Shown here one piece after another: positions 9,958-18,020 of a stretch of 64,000 nucleotides of DNA. The first letter of the stretch is position 1; each line of letters starts with the position of its first letter. Below the pieces are notes generated by a model. The model saw only the letters and a program-made list of their open reading frames with translations, was not told the origin of the DNA and did no database searches. The stretch covers positions 1-64,000 of the forward strand of contig JAFYJV010000012.1 in the NCBI GenBank assembly GCA_017537965.1, in the 5' to 3' direction. The translations under genes and the position numbers were made by a program. Origin of the DNA: Bacteroidales bacterium. Its GTDB lineage: Bacteria > Bacteroidota > Bacteroidia > Bacteroidales > F082.

Positions 9958-11052
9958 ATGAAGAGATTACTCGTATTAACCGGTGGCGGCGATTGCCCAG
10001 GCCTCAACGCCGTGATTCGCGCCATCGTCAAGAGAGCTTCTCAAGAGAAGGATTGGGAAGTGCTCGGCAGCATACAAGCCTATAACGGCATCCTTTGGGA
10101 GCCCACTGAGGTGGTGCGGCTGACGCCAGAGGTGGTGCGAGGCATCCACTTCCGTGGCGGCACCATCATCGAGACCACCAACAAGGGCGGCCCGTTCAAC
10201 TGGCCAGTGAAGAACAACGATGGCACGTGGACCACTGTCGATCGTTCCGACGAGATGCTTCGCAAGTTGCAATACATGGGCATCGACGCGGTGATCAGCA
10301 TCGGTGGCGACGGTTCGCAACGCATCTCGCAGAAGCTCTACGAGAAGGGTCTGAACATCATCGGGGTGCCCAAGACCATCGACAACGACCTCTCTATGAC
10401 GGAATGCACTTTCGGTTTCCAAACCGCTGTTCAAATCGCTACCGAGGCTGTCGATAAGCTTGTCACTACCGCGGCTTCGCACAACCGTGTGTTTATCCTT
10501 GAGGTGATGGGTCGCGACGCCGGCTGGATCGCCTTGCACAGTGCCATCGCCGGCGGCGCGGAGGTCTGCCTCCTGCCGGAGTTCCCCTACGACATCAACG
10601 TGGTGAAGGAAAGGCTTGAACGCCGCTTCAACCACGATCGCGGCTTCGCCGTGATCGTGGCCTCCGAAGGCGCCCGTCCGAAAGACGGACAGCAGATCTA
10701 TGAAATCAGTACCGAGGTGGGCTATGAGAACAAGAAGTTGGGCGGCATCGGCCATGCCCTCATCGACCAGCTGAAGGCGGCGGGCTTCAAGCATGACCTG
10801 CGCGAGACCATCTTGGGCCACCTGCAACGCGGTGGCGTGCCCATCGCCTACGACCGTGTGCTCTCTTCCGAGTTTGGCGTGAAGGCCTTCGAGATGGTGC
10901 TCAACGGCCAGTTCGGACAGATGGTGGCCTACCATCATCCGAATCTTGTGGCGGTGCCCCTGGCTGAAGCCATTGCCAAACCGAATCTGGTCACCATCGA
11001 CAGCGACTTGGTCAACACCGCAAAAGGTCTTGACATCTCGCTTGGCTTCTGA
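9958..11052 (+). CDS. pfkA: 6-phosphofructokinase (group III type)
   Basis: Phosphorylates fructose 6-phosphate to fructose 1,6-bisphosphate in glycolysis. Visible signatures: the N-terminal nucleotide loop LTGGGDCPGLNAVIRA, GGDGSQ, PKTIDNDL with the catalytic Asp, MGRDAGWIA, and LGHLQRGG. The Gly in GGDGS (Asp in pyrophosphate-dependent enzymes) points to ATP as phosphoryl donor. The Lys in PKTIDND (Gly in E. coli PfkA) places it in the mixed-substrate group III, in which both donors occur. The 364-residue length fits that group. No promoter box was found in the repeat-filled 34-base upstream spacer. Confidence 0.95.
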   Translation: MKRLLVLTGGGDCPGLNAVIRAIVKRASQEKDWEVLGSIQAYNGILWEPTEVVRLTPEVVRGIHFRGGTIIETTNKGGPFNWPVKNNDGTWTTVDRSDEMLRKLQYMGIDAVISIGGDGSQRISQKLYEKGLNIIGVPKTIDNDLSMTECTFGFQTAVQIATEAVDKLVTTAASHNRVFILEVMGRDAGWIALHSAIAGGAEVCLLPEFPYDINVVKERLERRFNHDRGFAVIVASEGARPKDGQQIYEISTEVGYENKKLGGIGHALIDQLKAAGFKHDLRETILGHLQRGGVPIAYDRVLSSEFGVKAFEMVLNGQFGQMVAYHHPNLVAVPLAEAIAKPNLVTIDSDLVNTAKGLDISLGF

Positions 11053-11078
11053 CATCTTACTTCCGTCTTCTGACTTCT
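11053..11078. repeat. Period-7 array (CTTCTGA type) between pfkA and the RNase H gene
   Basis: TCTTACT, TCCGTCT, TCTGACT, TCTATG. It fills the entire 26-base spacer. Confidence 0.65.
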
Positions 11079-11738
11079 ATGAAAAACAAGTTTTATGTCG
11101 TATGGAAAGGCCGTACCCCGGGTGTTTACGACAATTGGGATGCCTGCAAAAAGGAAGTGGAAGGCTTTCAAGGTGCCTTGTATAAAGGCTTTCCCGACAA
11201 GGCCGGCGCCGAAGTTGCCTTCGCCAATGGCTTCACGGGATTTGAGAATGCAGCTGCTGCCGCGAGACCTAATCCGATGACTGCTGCGGTGAAACCACTG
11301 ACACCGTCAATCGCTGTGGATGCTGCCTGTTCGGGCAACCCAGGAAAGATGGAATACCAAGGCGTGTTCGTGGATTTCGGCACACAGCCGGTCACGAGCG
11401 TCAACTTGTTCAAGAGTCCCGTTTTTGAAAACGGCACCAACAACATCGGGGAGTTCCTGGCCATCGTCCATGCGCTGGCATGGCAGAAGCAGAAACGGAC
11501 GCAATATCCCATCTACAGCGATTCCGTCAATGCCCAGAAGTGGGTGAGGGAAAAACAATGCAAGACCAAGCTGCAACCTAACGAGAAGAATGCCTATCTG
11601 TTTGAACTGGTGGAACGTGCCGAGACATGGCTTCACGAAAATGATGACTGGTTGAAGGAAAACGCCGCTGTCATTCCCGTTTTGAAATGGAAAACTGAAA
11701 TTTGGGGTGAGATTCCGGCAGATTTTGGCAGGAAATAA
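11079..11738 (+). CDS. rnhA: Ribonuclease H1 with N-terminal viroplasmin/hybrid-binding domain
   Basis: Degrades the RNA strand of RNA-DNA hybrids. Residues 1-47 form the hybrid-binding domain (FYVVWKGRTPGVYDNWDACK, with ALYKGFPDKAGAEVAF). An Ala/Pro-rich linker (about 50-75) leads to the RNase H fold. Candidate catalytic acids are Asp in IAVDAACSGNPG, Glu in NNIGEFLAI, Asp in YSDSVNAQKW and Asp in EIPADFGRK, which gives the full DEDD set. The 219-residue length matches Bacteroidota RNase H1 with one such domain. It lies 26 bases after pfkA and may share its transcript. Confidence 0.93.
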   Translation: MKNKFYVVWKGRTPGVYDNWDACKKEVEGFQGALYKGFPDKAGAEVAFANGFTGFENAAAAARPNPMTAAVKPLTPSIAVDAACSGNPGKMEYQGVFVDFGTQPVTSVNLFKSPVFENGTNNIGEFLAIVHALAWQKQKRTQYPIYSDSVNAQKWVREKQCKTKLQPNEKNAYLFELVERAETWLHENDDWLKENAAVIPVLKWKTEIWGEIPADFGRK

Positions 11739-11749
11739 TCTAGAATTGT

Positions 11750-11757
11750 TATTTTTG
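11750..11757 (+). promoter_or_regulatory. TAnnTTTG promoter box (TATTTTTG)
   Basis: TATTTTTG lies 27 bases before the ATG at 11785. TTTG at 11724-11727, 22 bases upstream, could serve as the -33 element. Confidence 0.5.
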
Positions 11758-11784
11758 CAGTGAAATCATTCTTTAAGAAGGAAG

Positions 11785-12525
11785 ATGCTGAAATTTGACC
11801 CGTTTTTCTTTCAATGCCCGAACTGCCATGCCTGGTTTGAGGGACGCAACCTCAAGTCGGAGCTGGTGAACGAAGCCATCCTTTACTCTGACGGGAAGAT
11901 ATTGTACGACAACTATATCACCACCCTCCAGAAAATGGTGATTTGTCCTTCGTGTGGACATACTTTCTGGGTGGAGAACCCCGTACCTCCTTTCATCACG
12001 CTGGAGAAGCCCGACGCTGCCGTTTACTCATGGAACGCTTGGCGTTTCTATGGCATCAGTTTCTCCGACAACCGCGGAAAATTGGCTTTGATCAAGCATT
12101 ATCAGCAGTTTTTGAAGAAAAGTTCCTACGACCCCAAGAAGGAGATTTACCTGCGCCGCCTGCTTTGGTGGGCCTACAACGACTTGCATCGGAACTTCCA
12201 TTATATTCGCTGGAAGTATTTCCTCAATGGCTTCATGAGTTATGGCGTTTGGTCGAGTTATAGACGTCTGCTAATCGAGGGGGAAAAACTGTTTCTTAAA
12301 AACCTGAAAGACTTCAATGCCAATCTGAACCGATTGCTGGCACTGTTGGAAAAGCATCCCGAAGAACGCATCGACCTTGAGCTGCCCGAGATCTACCGCG
12401 AGTTGCATCAATTCGACCGAGCCAAGGAACTCCTCGACAAGGCTTCCAGTCGCACCCATTTCACCAACGAGCTGATAAGACACTCCAAATGGAAGGATGG
12501 CAGGGTGTTTATGGTTTCGGGATAA
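11785..12525 (+). CDS. Conserved hypothetical protein with two CxxC knuckles and a helical C-terminus
   Basis: 246 residues, not recognised as a named family. The N-terminal part has two zinc-knuckle-like pairs, CPNCHAWF (about 11-14) and CPSCGHTF (about 53-56), as in zinc ribbons. The rest is helical and rich in Trp, Tyr and Leu (WWAYNDLHR, YFLNGFMSYGVWSSYRR), ending in a TPR-like segment (LPEIYRELHQFDRAKELLDKA). This resembles DUF2225-type proteins, but that is a loose comparison. A purine-rich stretch (AAGAAGGAAG) precedes the ATG. It has its own promoter box and sits before a cell-wall enzyme gene. Confidence 0.75.
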   Translation: MLKFDPFFFQCPNCHAWFEGRNLKSELVNEAILYSDGKILYDNYITTLQKMVICPSCGHTFWVENPVPPFITLEKPDAAVYSWNAWRFYGISFSDNRGKLALIKHYQQFLKKSSYDPKKEIYLRRLLWWAYNDLHRNFHYIRWKYFLNGFMSYGVWSSYRRLLIEGEKLFLKNLKDFNANLNRLLALLEKHPEERIDLELPEIYRELHQFDRAKELLDKASSRTHFTNELIRHSKWKDGRVFMVSG

Positions 12526-12527
12526 GA

Positions 12528-12560
12528 AGACGGAATATTTGAATTTAGAAGACAGAAGAC
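12528..12560. repeat. Period-7 array (AGAAGAC type)
   Basis: GAAGACG, GAATATT, TGAATTT, AGAAGAC, AGAAGAC, directly followed by the ATG of the next gene. Confidence 0.65.
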
Positions 12561-13151
12561 ATGAAGAAGACTGTGTTATTTTTGTTGGGCTGGGTCCTGA
12601 TGACCGCCTGCGGTGGAAAAGCCAATAATGTTGAAGAACAAACTCCGCTGACAGATACGCTCTCGGAGGAAACGACAGTGCATTATGGCACACTTGTCAA
12701 TCGTGACCAGTGTTTCGTAGTGGTCTCCAAGCCCGATCTTCATCTCAGTGTGTATGAGGTTCAGCAGGGCGACACGGTGTTGCTGGCCCGTTATCCTGTT
12801 TGTGTAGGTAAAAACTATGGACAAAAAGAGCGCAAAGGCGACATGAAGACCCCGGAATGCACCTTTGAGAATCCTTTCTCCATCACTGAAATCAAACCCG
12901 CCTCCACATGGACACACGATTTTGGCGACGGGCGCGGTCCCATATTGGCTTATGGCAACTGGTTCATGCGACTGAAGACGCCTGGTTTTACCGGCATCGG
13001 CATCCATGGCAGCACCAACAACGAGAGTTCTGTGCCTGGCCGTGGCAGCGAAGGCTGTATCCGTCTGCTCAACGACGATCTGGATACCCTCAAAGAAAAC
13101 TTCGCCTTTGTCGGCATGAAGGTTGTCATCATCGCTGACACACAACAATAA
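12561..13151 (+). CDS. L,D-transpeptidase (YkuD domain) lipoprotein
   Basis: 196 residues. The signal peptide ends in a lipobox (VLMTAC at about 12-17), so the protein is probably anchored in the periplasm. The YkuD domain (about 47-193) begins CFVVVSKPDLHLSVYEV and contains the catalytic signature GIHGST followed by GSEGCIRL, with the nucleophilic Cys and the two His/Ser positions intact. Members form 3-3 peptidoglycan cross-links or attach proteins to peptidoglycan; which reaction applies here is unknown. It is followed after 10 bases by the glycosidase gene and probably shares its transcript. Confidence 0.9.
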   Translation: MKKTVLFLLGWVLMTACGGKANNVEEQTPLTDTLSEETTVHYGTLVNRDQCFVVVSKPDLHLSVYEVQQGDTVLLARYPVCVGKNYGQKERKGDMKTPECTFENPFSITEIKPASTWTHDFGDGRGPILAYGNWFMRLKTPGFTGIGIHGSTNNESSVPGRGSEGCIRLLNDDLDTLKENFAFVGMKVVIIADTQQ

Positions 13152-13161
13152 CGCTATTTAT

Positions 13162-15237
13162 ATGAAAAAACTCCTGCTTCTTCTGACTTTGCTGGTCGCC
13201 TTGATTCCAGCCTTCGCGAAGCCGGACATCACCAAGGTGAACTTCCCTTCGGAGGTGGATGTGTTCGGCATGTTTGAGATCTCGTTTGCCATGGGTAGTT
13301 ATGCAAATCCTTATGATCCAGAGGTTATTCGTGTCTATGCTGAATTCATCGGACCCGACAACCAATCGTTCACAGTGGATGGCTTTTATTACGAGGGATA
13401 CCGTTTTAAAAAGGAAAAAAACATAGAAATAGCAGTCCCTGAGCGCGCTTCCAACGGCTGGAGGATCCGTTTTACCCCCAATGCTGTCGGACAATGGTTT
13501 TTCATCCTTCATGCCGTTGACCGTAATGGAGACATCACGCTCAAGAACTATCAACGTCGAAGTTTTGCCTTTCAATGTCAAGCGGTCGATTCGGCGCAGG
13601 GTTTCATCAAAAAGGCGAATACAAAGTTCTTGAAAAGGGATGTCATCGACAAAGGGCAACATCAGGAGCGCGCGTTCTTTCCCACCGGTCCCAACGTGGC
13701 ATGGTACAGCTCGGCCGACTATAACATATACCTCAAGCCATACGGCATCTATGGCTATGAACAGTATATCGATGCTTTGGCCGGGAACGCCAACTATTTC
13801 CGTATGTGGATCAACCGCTACCAGTATCTTTCGATCTATGGTCCTGAGAACACGGAGCGTGTGAATGGCAAACCTCGTATGTATTTCGATGCTACGCTGA
13901 ACCAAAAGGATTCGGCCGAGCTGGATTATATTGTCGAGTATGCCAAGTCGAATGGCATCACCATCATGCCTTGCATCTTCAATTTCAGGAATTATATCCA
14001 CAAGAAAGATGTCCCCACTGGTACTGCTTCCAATCCTGCCATGCCGAGCGATTGGTTGAACAATCCTTTCCACACGGTGTTGGGTTTGGAATCGCCCTAT
14101 CAGTTTTTCACCGATCCAGAAGCAAAACGCGTCTCCCGTCAACTGTTGCGCTATATCGTCTCCCGTTGGGGTTATTCCACCAACATCCTTTGCTGGGAGT
14201 TGTGGAACGAGGTGACGAACATCACAGAAGACGATGGAATGGATGAGCAGACCCAGCTTGAGATCGCCGATTGGCATGACGAGATGGCTACTTATATCCG
14301 TTCGGTGGATCCGTATCGGCATTTGATTTCCACTTCATTGGGAAAGGTCAAGGGGATGAAAACGCTGTATTCGAAGGTGTTCACCACTTTGGACGTGGTG
14401 CAAAACCACAACTACCAGAACATCCAGAAGTATAACCCCATTGAGCAGTTCACCTATCTTCTGTTCAATGCTTCCAGAGAGGCGCGTCTCTTGTACCGCT
14501 ACAAGCCTTTCTTTATGGGTGAGTATGGCTTTGGGCAGGAAAACCCCAACCGGCAATATGAAGACAAAGACCCTTTGGGGGTTGACATGCACAACTCTTT
14601 GTGGTCATCGGCGTTCTCTTGTTCCATGGGCCCCGCTTCGTTCTGGTATTGGGGCGTTTTGAAGAAACTGGATCTGTTTCGCCGTTATCAGCCGCTGCTG
14701 ACCTTCTTCAGTCGTCTCCCTGTCTTGTCGGATTCCTTTACTCCACAAACGACAGGTCAGCTCATAGGCGATGCCTTGGTGTTTCCAAACGAGTTGGAGA
14801 CCTATTATATGATCAATGCCACCGAAGACACCATCTACGGATGGAGTCAGGACGCCGCTTTCGGCTATCAGTCGTTGCGTTATCTCACGGATCCATTAGG
14901 GAAGAATCGGCATTTTGTCGATGGTCAGGTGAACGACCCTAAGGGCTATGTCTATACGTTGGATCCTGCCAAGCGGCCAAGACCCAGTTCATCGGACAAC
15001 ACCATCATGATCCCCATCCGCAACTATAAGGCAGGCACACGTTATACGATCCATTGGTTCGATTCAGAGACAGGCCTTGAGATCGCAAGGGAAGCCACCA
15101 CCGCCATTGTCAATCGCAACTGGTTGCGCCAACGCCGTTTGTCGTTTGAATTCCCGTCTTCAATCCGTGATTTGAAAAGGTCGTCGATCAACAACACCTT
15201 CGGCGATGCTGTCTTCATGATCGTCAAGGAGCCGTGA
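13162..15237 (+). CDS. Secreted glycoside hydrolase-like protein with N-terminal DUF5060
   Basis: 691 residues from the ATG at 13162, which gives a clean signal peptide (MKKLLLLLTLLVALIPAFA). The longer frame from 13123 overlaps the upstream gene and lacks one. The N-terminal beta domain (about 20-120, KVNFPSEVDVFGMFEISF) resembles DUF5060. A TIM-barrel-like region follows (about 150-480). Glu in CWELWNEV is the candidate acid/base and Glu in FMGEYGFG the candidate nucleophile, as in clan GH-A enzymes. The C-terminal beta region is poorly defined and no T9SS sorting tail is visible. The substrate cannot be told. Genes of this type in Bacteroidota act on polysaccharides, but there is no SusC/D pair here. 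Confidence 0.8.
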   Translation: MKKLLLLLTLLVALIPAFAKPDITKVNFPSEVDVFGMFEISFAMGSYANPYDPEVIRVYAEFIGPDNQSFTVDGFYYEGYRFKKEKNIEIAVPERASNGWRIRFTPNAVGQWFFILHAVDRNGDITLKNYQRRSFAFQCQAVDSAQGFIKKANTKFLKRDVIDKGQHQERAFFPTGPNVAWYSSADYNIYLKPYGIYGYEQYIDALAGNANYFRMWINRYQYLSIYGPENTERVNGKPRMYFDATLNQKDSAELDYIVEYAKSNGITIMPCIFNFRNYIHKKDVPTGTASNPAMPSDWLNNPFHTVLGLESPYQFFTDPEAKRVSRQLLRYIVSRWGYSTNILCWELWNEVTNITEDDGMDEQTQLEIADWHDEMATYIRSVDPYRHLISTSLGKVKGMKTLYSKVFTTLDVVQNHNYQNIQKYNPIEQFTYLLFNASREARLLYRYKPFFMGEYGFGQENPNRQYEDKDPLGVDMHNSLWSSAFSCSMGPASFWYWGVLKKLDLFRRYQPLLTFFSRLPVLSDSFTPQTTGQLIGDALVFPNELETYYMINATEDTIYGWSQDAAFGYQSLRYLTDPLGKNRHFVDGQVNDPKGYVYTLDPAKRPRPSSSDNTIMIPIRNYKAGTRYTIHWFDSETGLEIAREATTAIVNRNWLRQRRLSFEFPSSIRDLKRSSINNTFGDAVFMIVKEP

Positions 15238-15239
15238 TG

Positions 15240-15974
15240 TCAACACGGTTTCGCTATGCCTTCAAGCAGTCCGTTGATCACCACGCTGGCGCAGTAGATG
15301 CCGAAAGCTGCCGGCATGAAAGAGATCGTACCCACGTTTGATACCTTGTTTTGTTCGTTGACACCTTCGGTGACGACGGATGCGCTGTTCACTGGTTCGG
15401 GGGAGAACACGGCGGTGATGCCATCGAACACGCCGAGGCGGTGGAGCCTTTTGCGGATGTAGAATGCCAGGCGGCAATGGTTGGATTGGGCGATGTCGGC
15501 GATCTCGATCTGTTCGGGATGGAACTTGCCGCCGGCACCCATGCAACTAACGATGCGCTGGTTGTTCTGCTTAGCGTAGTAGAGCAGAAACACCTTTGGC
15601 GCCACCGTGTCGATGGCGTCAACGACGAAGTCGTAGGGTTTGGAGACCAGTTCGATGATGGCGTCGTCCTTCATGTATTGGTTGATGACTTCCAACTCGA
15701 TGTCTGGGTTGATGTCGCGAATGCGTTGCGCCATGACTTCGGCCTTGGGTTGGCCTGTGGTGCTGCATAGGGCCAGGAGTTGCCTGTTCCGGTTGGTGAG
15801 GTTCACCACGTCGCCATCCACGAGGGTCAGCTTCCCGATGCCTGCACGAGCCAGTTGCTCCGCTGCGTAGGCGCCCACTCCTCCCAGTCCTACGACAAGG
15901 ACATGGCTCTTTGCTAGCCGTTCAATTCCTTGGTCACCGATAAGCCATCGGGTGCGTTCTTTCCAGTCTTCCAT
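15240..15974 (-). CDS. tcdA: tRNA threonylcarbamoyladenosine dehydratase
   Basis: E1-like ThiF/MoeB-fold enzyme (244 residues) that cyclises t6A37 in ANN-decoding tRNAs using ATP. Visible: the nucleotide loop VLVVGLGGVGAYAAEQLARAG (about 25-45), LVDGDVVNLTNRNRQ, and VVDAIDTVAPKVFLL. The C-terminal SVVTEGVNEQNKVSNVGT and the gene length match TcdA rather than ThiF or MoeB. Its start overlaps the end of the TatD gene by 61 bases, so the pair is probably co-transcribed. It ends two bases from the convergent glycosidase gene. Confidence 0.93.
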   Translation of the reverse strand: MEDWKERTRWLIGDQGIERLAKSHVLVVGLGGVGAYAAEQLARAGIGKLTLVDGDVVNLTNRNRQLLALCSTTGQPKAEVMAQRIRDINPDIELEVINQYMKDDAIIELVSKPYDFVVDAIDTVAPKVFLLYYAKQNNQRIVSCMGAGGKFHPEQIEIADIAQSNHCRLAFYIRKRLHRLGVFDGITAVFSPEPVNSASVVTEGVNEQNKVSNVGTISFMPAAFGIYCASVVINGLLEGIAKPC

Positions 15975-16636
15975 GGTGTTAGATGAAGTCGTTCAAAATT
16001 TGTAAATACGTTTTCTTTCAAGGTCTGCAAAGGTACGCCCAACGATGACGCTGCGCTTTTGTAAATGTCTTCAATTGGGGTTTTGCCGGTATCCGTCTCA
16101 AGAAACAGATGATCCAAGGGAATGGATGGTAGGGAAGCGTTGATTTTCCTGTTGGGAAACAGTATGCTTTCTCCGACTGACAGGCAGATGTCGAGTTCGA
16201 GCAGTTGTTGCACTTCTTCTTTGTTGCCGTTGAAGCCGTGTATGATCCAAGGCTGTTGCGGATGGTGTCTTTTGTGTAGTTGAAGGAGTTCGCCCGTGGC
16301 CTTGACCAGATGGATGACCAGGGGCTTTCGATAGTGTTCCGAGAGCAGGATATGCGCTTCGAAGGACGCCAGTTGCGCTGTCAGGGTATGGCGATGCAGT
16401 CGGTCGAGACCTGTCTCGCCGATGACAGCCAATTTGTTGTCCTGTAGCGCATGTTCCAACTTTTCTAGCTCAAGGTTGGTGTCGGTGGCTTGGTCAAACT
16501 GCCAAGGATGGACACCATAGCTGTAGTAACCGTCGGGTAACAGCTGCCCTGGAAGTGTCTTCAGGTTCAACACTTCCAAAATGCCAGTCGATTGTTTGGG
16601 CGAGTGGGTATGGATGTCAACGAAAGGCGTTCCCAA
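15914..16636 (-). CDS. TatD family hydrolase
   Basis: Metal-dependent hydrolase of the amidohydrolase superfamily (240 residues); family members act as DNases or 3'-5' exonucleases. Ligand motifs: HxH in DIHTHS near the N-terminus, GETGLDR (Glu), VIHLVKA (His), IIHGFNGN (His) and LETDTGKTP (Asp). The last replaces the common ETDxPY. The start is TTG at 16636, 14 bases after a TACCTTTG box. No ATG gives the N-terminal HxH motif. Confidence 0.88.
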   Translation of the reverse strand: MGTPFVDIHTHSPKQSTGILEVLNLKTLPGQLLPDGYYSYGVHPWQFDQATDTNLELEKLEHALQDNKLAVIGETGLDRLHRHTLTAQLASFEAHILLSEHYRKPLVIHLVKATGELLQLHKRHHPQQPWIIHGFNGNKEEVQQLLELDICLSVGESILFPNRKINASLPSIPLDHLFLETDTGKTPIEDIYKSAASSLGVPLQTLKENVFTNFERLHLTPWKTGKNAPDGLSVTKELNG

Positions 16637-16650
16637 GAGTTATTTTTTTG

Positions 16651-16658
16651 CAAAGGTA
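16651..16658 (-). promoter_or_regulatory. TAnnTTTG promoter box (TACCTTTG) for tatD-tcdA
   Basis: Minus-strand TACCTTTG ends 14 bases before the TTG start. It is divergent from the box at 16681-16688, with 22 bases between them. Confidence 0.5.
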
Positions 16659-16680
16659 TCATTTATTCCCACATAGTTCT

Positions 16681-16688
16681 TACTTTTG
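16681..16688 (+). promoter_or_regulatory. TAnnTTTG promoter box (TACTTTTG) for the BASS transporter
   Basis: TACTTTTG lies 19 bases before the ATG at 16708, implying a very short leader. Confidence 0.5.
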
Positions 16689-16707
16689 TGGCCTCAAAAC
16701 ACATTGG

Positions 16708-17610
16708 ATGATGCAACGCTTAAAAACATGGATTCTTCCCCTTGCCATTGTGCTGGGTGTGTTTTTTCATGAGTATATAGTGGTGTTGCAGCCCGCTTTG
16801 CCCTATTTCATCTTCTTGATGCTTTATTTTTCATTCAATTCATTGGATGTCAAGAAGATGCGTTTAACCATGTTTGATGTTTGGCTGTTGGTTTTCCAAT
16901 TGGTGGTTTCTACGGCTTGTTATTTTATCATAAGGCCTTTCGACGATGTCATTGCCCAGGGTGCTTTTGTGACAGTGCTGGCTCCCACAGCGGCTGCGGC
17001 CATAGCTGTGTCGCTTATCCTTGGTGCCAACATCAGCATGATGAGCACCTATCTCATTGCCTGTAACCTGATGGTTGCCGTGGTAGCACCTTTGTCGTTT
17101 ACGCTCATTGGCGCGAGCCCCGACATTTCGTTTTGGACCTCCTTCATTGCCATTTTGGGCAAGGTCTTTCCTTTGCTGATTGCGCCTTTTGTGCTGGCTA
17201 TTCTGACCCGATGGCTTTTGCCCAAGGTGAATGGATACATCAACAAGCATAAGAGTCTTTCGTTTTATGTATGGGCGGTGTCGCTTACAGTGGTCATTTC
17301 CCGTGCCATCGGGTTGCTTATGACGCAGTTCTATGAGCATCGTATGATGTTCTTGTGGATGGTGGTGATTTCCATTTTCCTTTGTTTCTTGCAATTCTTT
17401 GTGGGCCATATCATAGGCAAACGTTACGGAGACCGTGTGGCAGGCGGACAGGCCCTTGGCCAGAAAAACACGGTATTGGCCATCTGGATGGCGCAGAGTT
17501 ATCTCAATCCGATGTGTAGCATCGTTCCCACTTTGTATGTCATCTGGCAGAATCTGTACAACAGTTTTCAGATGATGCAAAAGGAGAAGCGGGACTCGAA
17601 AAAGGGTTGA
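16708..17610 (+). CDS. Bile acid:sodium symporter (BASS) family transporter
   Basis: 300 residues with about nine hydrophobic segments, beginning at WILPLAIVLGVFF. Family features include the paired repeats and the helix-break regions APTAAAAIAVSLILGANIS and GGQALGQKNTVLAIWMAQSY, which resemble the cation- and substrate-binding crossovers of BASS proteins. The substrate is unknown; bacterial members carry organic anions such as bile acids, keto acids or pantoate. The frame is open back to 16555, but the promoter box at 16681 and the ATG at 16708 (a second ATG follows directly) define the start. Confidence 0.85.
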   Translation: MMQRLKTWILPLAIVLGVFFHEYIVVLQPALPYFIFLMLYFSFNSLDVKKMRLTMFDVWLLVFQLVVSTACYFIIRPFDDVIAQGAFVTVLAPTAAAAIAVSLILGANISMMSTYLIACNLMVAVVAPLSFTLIGASPDISFWTSFIAILGKVFPLLIAPFVLAILTRWLLPKVNGYINKHKSLSFYVWAVSLTVVISRAIGLLMTQFYEHRMMFLWMVVISIFLCFLQFFVGHIIGKRYGDRVAGGQALGQKNTVLAIWMAQSYLNPMCSIVPTLYVIWQNLYNSFQMMQKEKRDSKKG

Positions 17611-17667
17611 TTGTTCAAGTGGAAAACAATTCAATACGTATTCCCATTGTTTATTTGTGGAATGTGG

Positions 17668-17675
17668 TATCTTTG
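17668..17675 (+). promoter_or_regulatory. TAnnTTTG promoter box (TATCTTTG) for an RNA candidate
   Basis: TATCTTTG with ATTG at 17646-17649 as a possible -33 element, 18 bases upstream. No coding start follows. The expected transcript would begin near 17682, at the 5' side of a 10-bp stem. Confidence 0.5.
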
Positions 17676-17681
17676 CAAACG

Positions 17682-17832
17682 ACAAGGTGTGGATCGATGT
17701 CACTTCACGTCGGTGGGAGCCTGGGAGCCCCAGTAGTGTCGATGACAAAGTATCCACACCTGTATTGGATGCAGTTACTTTGTCTATTTTGACACTACAG
17801 TTACAATCAGTGAACTGATTGTTTGCTATTTT
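17682..17832 (+). ncRNA. Candidate structured non-coding RNA with two competing folds
   Basis: A promoter box is followed by strong pairing and a terminator-like end. Fold 1: AGGTGTGGAT (17685-17694) with ATCCACACCT (17752-17761), enclosing TGTCA/TGACA (17698-17702/17743-17747) and the hairpin CTGGG/CCCAG (17721-17733). Fold 2, which excludes fold 1: GTAGTGTC (17733-17740) with GACACTAC (17791-17798), GACAAAGT (17744-17751) with ACTTTGTC (17777-17784), and an inner ATCC/GGAT. A 7-bp hairpin (17804-17821) followed by a T-rich stretch ends the unit. The size (about 150 nt) and the long interrupted hairpin recall 6S RNA, but no family is recognised. A leader attenuator is less likely because the next gene has its own promoter box 156 bases further on. 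Confidence 0.5.
17804..17832 (+). terminator. Terminator-like hairpin
   Basis: CAATCAG, loop TGAA, CTGATTG, then TTTGCTATTTT. The T-tract is interrupted, so termination is plausible but not certain. Confidence 0.4.
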
Positions 17833-17987
17833 CAAGTTTTAACAGAAAATAGTTCCCAGGCTTTTTTCCGACGTGAATAATAGCAAATAAGAGCATTTGC
17901 GTGATCTATTGGGATAGGGGTCACACTATGTTGCTGCAAAAATACATTTTTTTCGGAATATAATAACTATGATGACGATATTTTCAC

Positions 17988-17995
17988 TACTTTTG
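17988..17995 (+). promoter_or_regulatory. TAnnTTTG promoter box (TACTTTTG) for the pseudouridine synthase gene
   Basis: TACTTTTG lies 25 bases before the ATG at 18021. Confidence 0.5.
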
Positions 17996-18020
17996 CCGCC
18001 CGAAATTTACCTAGATACAG

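Larger units (their letters stand above)
17611..18020. other. Longest gap between genes (410 bases), structured
   Basis: No convincing reading frame. The left half holds the RNA candidate at 17682-17832. The right half has an inverted repeat (TTTGCTATT at 17822-17830 against AATAGCAAA at 17879-17887), a small hairpin (GCAAAT/ATTTGC within 17883-17900), a minus-strand TATTTTTG box at 17937-17944 with no gene behind it, and the promoter box of the next gene at 17988-17995. Confidence 0.6.

Noticed and set aside
9976..11055. 359-codon minus-strand frame
   Set aside because: Complete antisense shadow of pfkA.
17607..17792. 61-codon plus-strand frame
   Set aside because: Overlaps the RNA candidate's stems and promoter box, and shows no protein-like features.
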